Assembly (NCBI RefSeq): GCF_023715645.1
Contig: NZ_JAMBOP010000014.1
Span: 43,316-107,315, forward strand
DNA: 64,000 nucleotides
Origin: Bacillus cytotoxicus
GTDB lineage: Bacteria; Bacillota; Bacilli; Bacillales; Bacillaceae_G
Direction of reading: 5' to 3'
The notes below the pieces were generated by a model that ran no database searches, was not told the origin of the DNA, and was given only the letters and a program-made list of their open reading frames with translations. The stretch's first letter is position 1. Each line of letters starts with the position of its first letter. The translations under genes were made by a program, and so were the position numbers. Of the stretch, positions 63,135 through 64,000 are shown piece by piece.

Positions 63135-63463
63135 TTAGCTAATTGTTGTCCCATTTGGCACTTCCATATCCGGTTCTAGTAAAATAACATCTCCTTTTTC
63201 AGGGACACCACCAAGTACAAGAACTTCAGATTTGAATCCAGCTACTCTTTTTGGCGGAAAATTAACAACCGCAACAATTTGCTTTCCAATTGCTCTTCCG
63301 GTGTATATCGTTTCGTAATTTGTGCGCTTGACTGCCTCATTCCAAATTCACCAAAATCAATCTCTAACTTAATTGCAGGCACCCTGACTTCTGGAAATAT
63401 TTCTGCTTGACGAATTGTTCCAATACGGATATCTAATTTCATGAAATCTTCAAAAGTAGCCAT
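63135..63463 (-). pseudogene. csaA: csaA, tRNA-binding-domain export chaperone, one-base frameshift
   Basis: The frame from ATG 63463 ([20 protein letters not shown]) is normal for about 57 codons up to YTPEEQ. It then reads out of frame to a stop at 63242. One base added near 63290 (restoring [19 protein letters not shown]) lets the sequence run on through EVLVLGGVPEKGDVILLEPD to a stop at 63135, the full 109 residues. CsaA is a small dimeric chaperone linked to secretion in Bacillus. Either a true frameshift mutation or a sequencing error in the assembly. Confidence 0.85.
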
Positions 63464-63514
63464 TTCAATCCCTCTCCTTGCTGTTAATTTATAAATTTAT
63501 TTTGATTTTTCAAC

Positions 63515-63700
63515 TATATATCCAAGTTAAAGAACCGGCGTAAAAACCCCTTTTTTTGGGGAGGATGAGAGCATCTGGCCGTGTTTAGGAGCGGTCAGGG
63601 CCCTTTGTGGCCACATGCAAGGTTTAAAACAAAGGAAGCGGGCAAGTATAGATCATGTTTTATTCTGCACAGCAGCGACTTACATGTCAAAACATCAAAA
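63515..63700. repeat. Dispersed repeat, R1/R2 core, reversed and degraded
   Basis: GAGAGCATCTGGCCGTG and GGAGCGGTCAGGGCCCTTTG match the R1/R2 core in reverse; CATGCAAGGTTTAAAACAAAG follows. Terminal repeats are unclear. Confidence 0.7.
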
Positions 63701-63883
63701 CGGCTGTATTTAGAACAAAACATAACCTACACTTGTTTCACCCCTTTTATTTCCTTAATTAATCTATTATATATTAGACAATCTCCTGCCTTTTCCTTCG
63801 CCAAAGAAATATGTTTACATGCCTTTTTGTCAATTCCCTATAATGCTTTCGGACAAAGTAAAAATCCATCCCCTATTTGAAGT

Positions 63884-64000
63884 GCACCCCAATTGTTAGA
63901 CACAGTCTAACAATTGGAGGTGCTTTTCTTATGGCTAAATTTACAATTGAAGAGAAATTACAAGCTGTAAAACGTTATTTAAATGGTAAAGAAAGTCAAA
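63884..64000 (+). mobile_element. Left end of an IS3-family insertion sequence, cut by the window edge
   Basis: GTGCACCCCAATTGTTAGAC and its near-complement GTCTAACAATTGGAGGTGC sit just before the transposase start, as in IS3-family (IS150 group) elements whose ends begin TG and contain CCCCAATTG. The right part is outside the window. Confidence 0.8.
63931..64000 (+). CDS. IS3-family transposase OrfA, N-terminal part
   Basis: The open frame MAKFTIEEKLQAVKRYLNG followed by KESQ runs off the right edge. This is the usual first helix of the OrfA helix-turn-helix in IS150-group elements, with GGAGG 11 bases before the ATG. The remainder is outside the window. Confidence 0.85.
   Translation, partial: MAKFTIEEKLQAVKRYLNGKESQ

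Overview
The window looks like a chromosome segment from the Bacillus cereus group. It is AT-rich and has Gram-positive Shine-Dalgarno sites. It carries sporulation genes (two spoIIP paralogues, ytfJ/gerW), Firmicute signatures (bacilliredoxin, cvfC/ypgR, lipoteichoic acid synthase, T-box leaders) and several families of short dispersed repeats of the kind known from that group. No rRNA, tRNA, CRISPR array, prophage or origin was recognised.

Layout. 1-10 kb: the end of an Amj-type flippase gene, then T-box-controlled aspS2 (archaeal-type AspRS), a 1329-residue TPR protein with an embedded C39-like peptidase domain, and T-box-controlled ileS2. 10-15 kb: a HAD phosphatase, a MerR/GNAT pair with a textbook MerR promoter, an IS6 transposase scrap, and T-box-controlled argS. 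15-18.3 kb: ypiP-like methyltransferase, brxA, a DCC thiol oxidoreductase, cvfC and a short ssb. 18.5-23.5 kb: a tyrosine-decarboxylation cluster (tyrP, tdcA, tyrS), bounded by two diverged copies of the same terminator region, which suggests insertion. 23.9-36.4 kb: housekeeping and envelope genes (BI-1 family, ABC-F, ypgQ, ltaS, lipoprotein, glutathione peroxidase, MBL hydrolase, ECF sigma/anti-sigma, quinone oxidoreductase, PLC-like protein). 36.5-41.4 kb: DEAD-box helicase, fhs, a methyltransferase and small unknowns. 41.5-42.2 kb: a composite scar of a TnpB 3' fragment joined to the 5' end of a group II intron that sits just past a terminator. 42.2-54.4 kb: small unknowns, ytfJ, many GNAT acetyltransferases, a full TnpB element that splits an aminoglycoside-phosphotransferase-like gene, an orphan pair of ABC permeases, a PdxR-type regulator and an APH. 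54.4-64 kb: alr, two DinB-like proteins, two spoIIP paralogues, NfeD/SPFH, a VanY-like carboxypeptidase, a frameshifted csaA, a dense cluster of repeats (one nested with an 8-bp target duplication) and the left end of an IS3-family element cut by the window edge.

How the parts fit. Three synthetase genes have T-boxes whose specifiers can be read in the same alignment (Asp GAC, Ile ATC, Arg CGC); tyrS lacks one and instead belongs to the tyramine cluster. TyrP would exchange tyrosine for tyramine, TdcA would decarboxylate it, and the proton consumed would help acid tolerance. The most promising points for follow-up are the flanking duplication around that cluster, the group II intron/TnpB scar, the TnpB-split APH gene, and the TPR-C39 protein. 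No clearly new multi-gene defence or secretion system was found.
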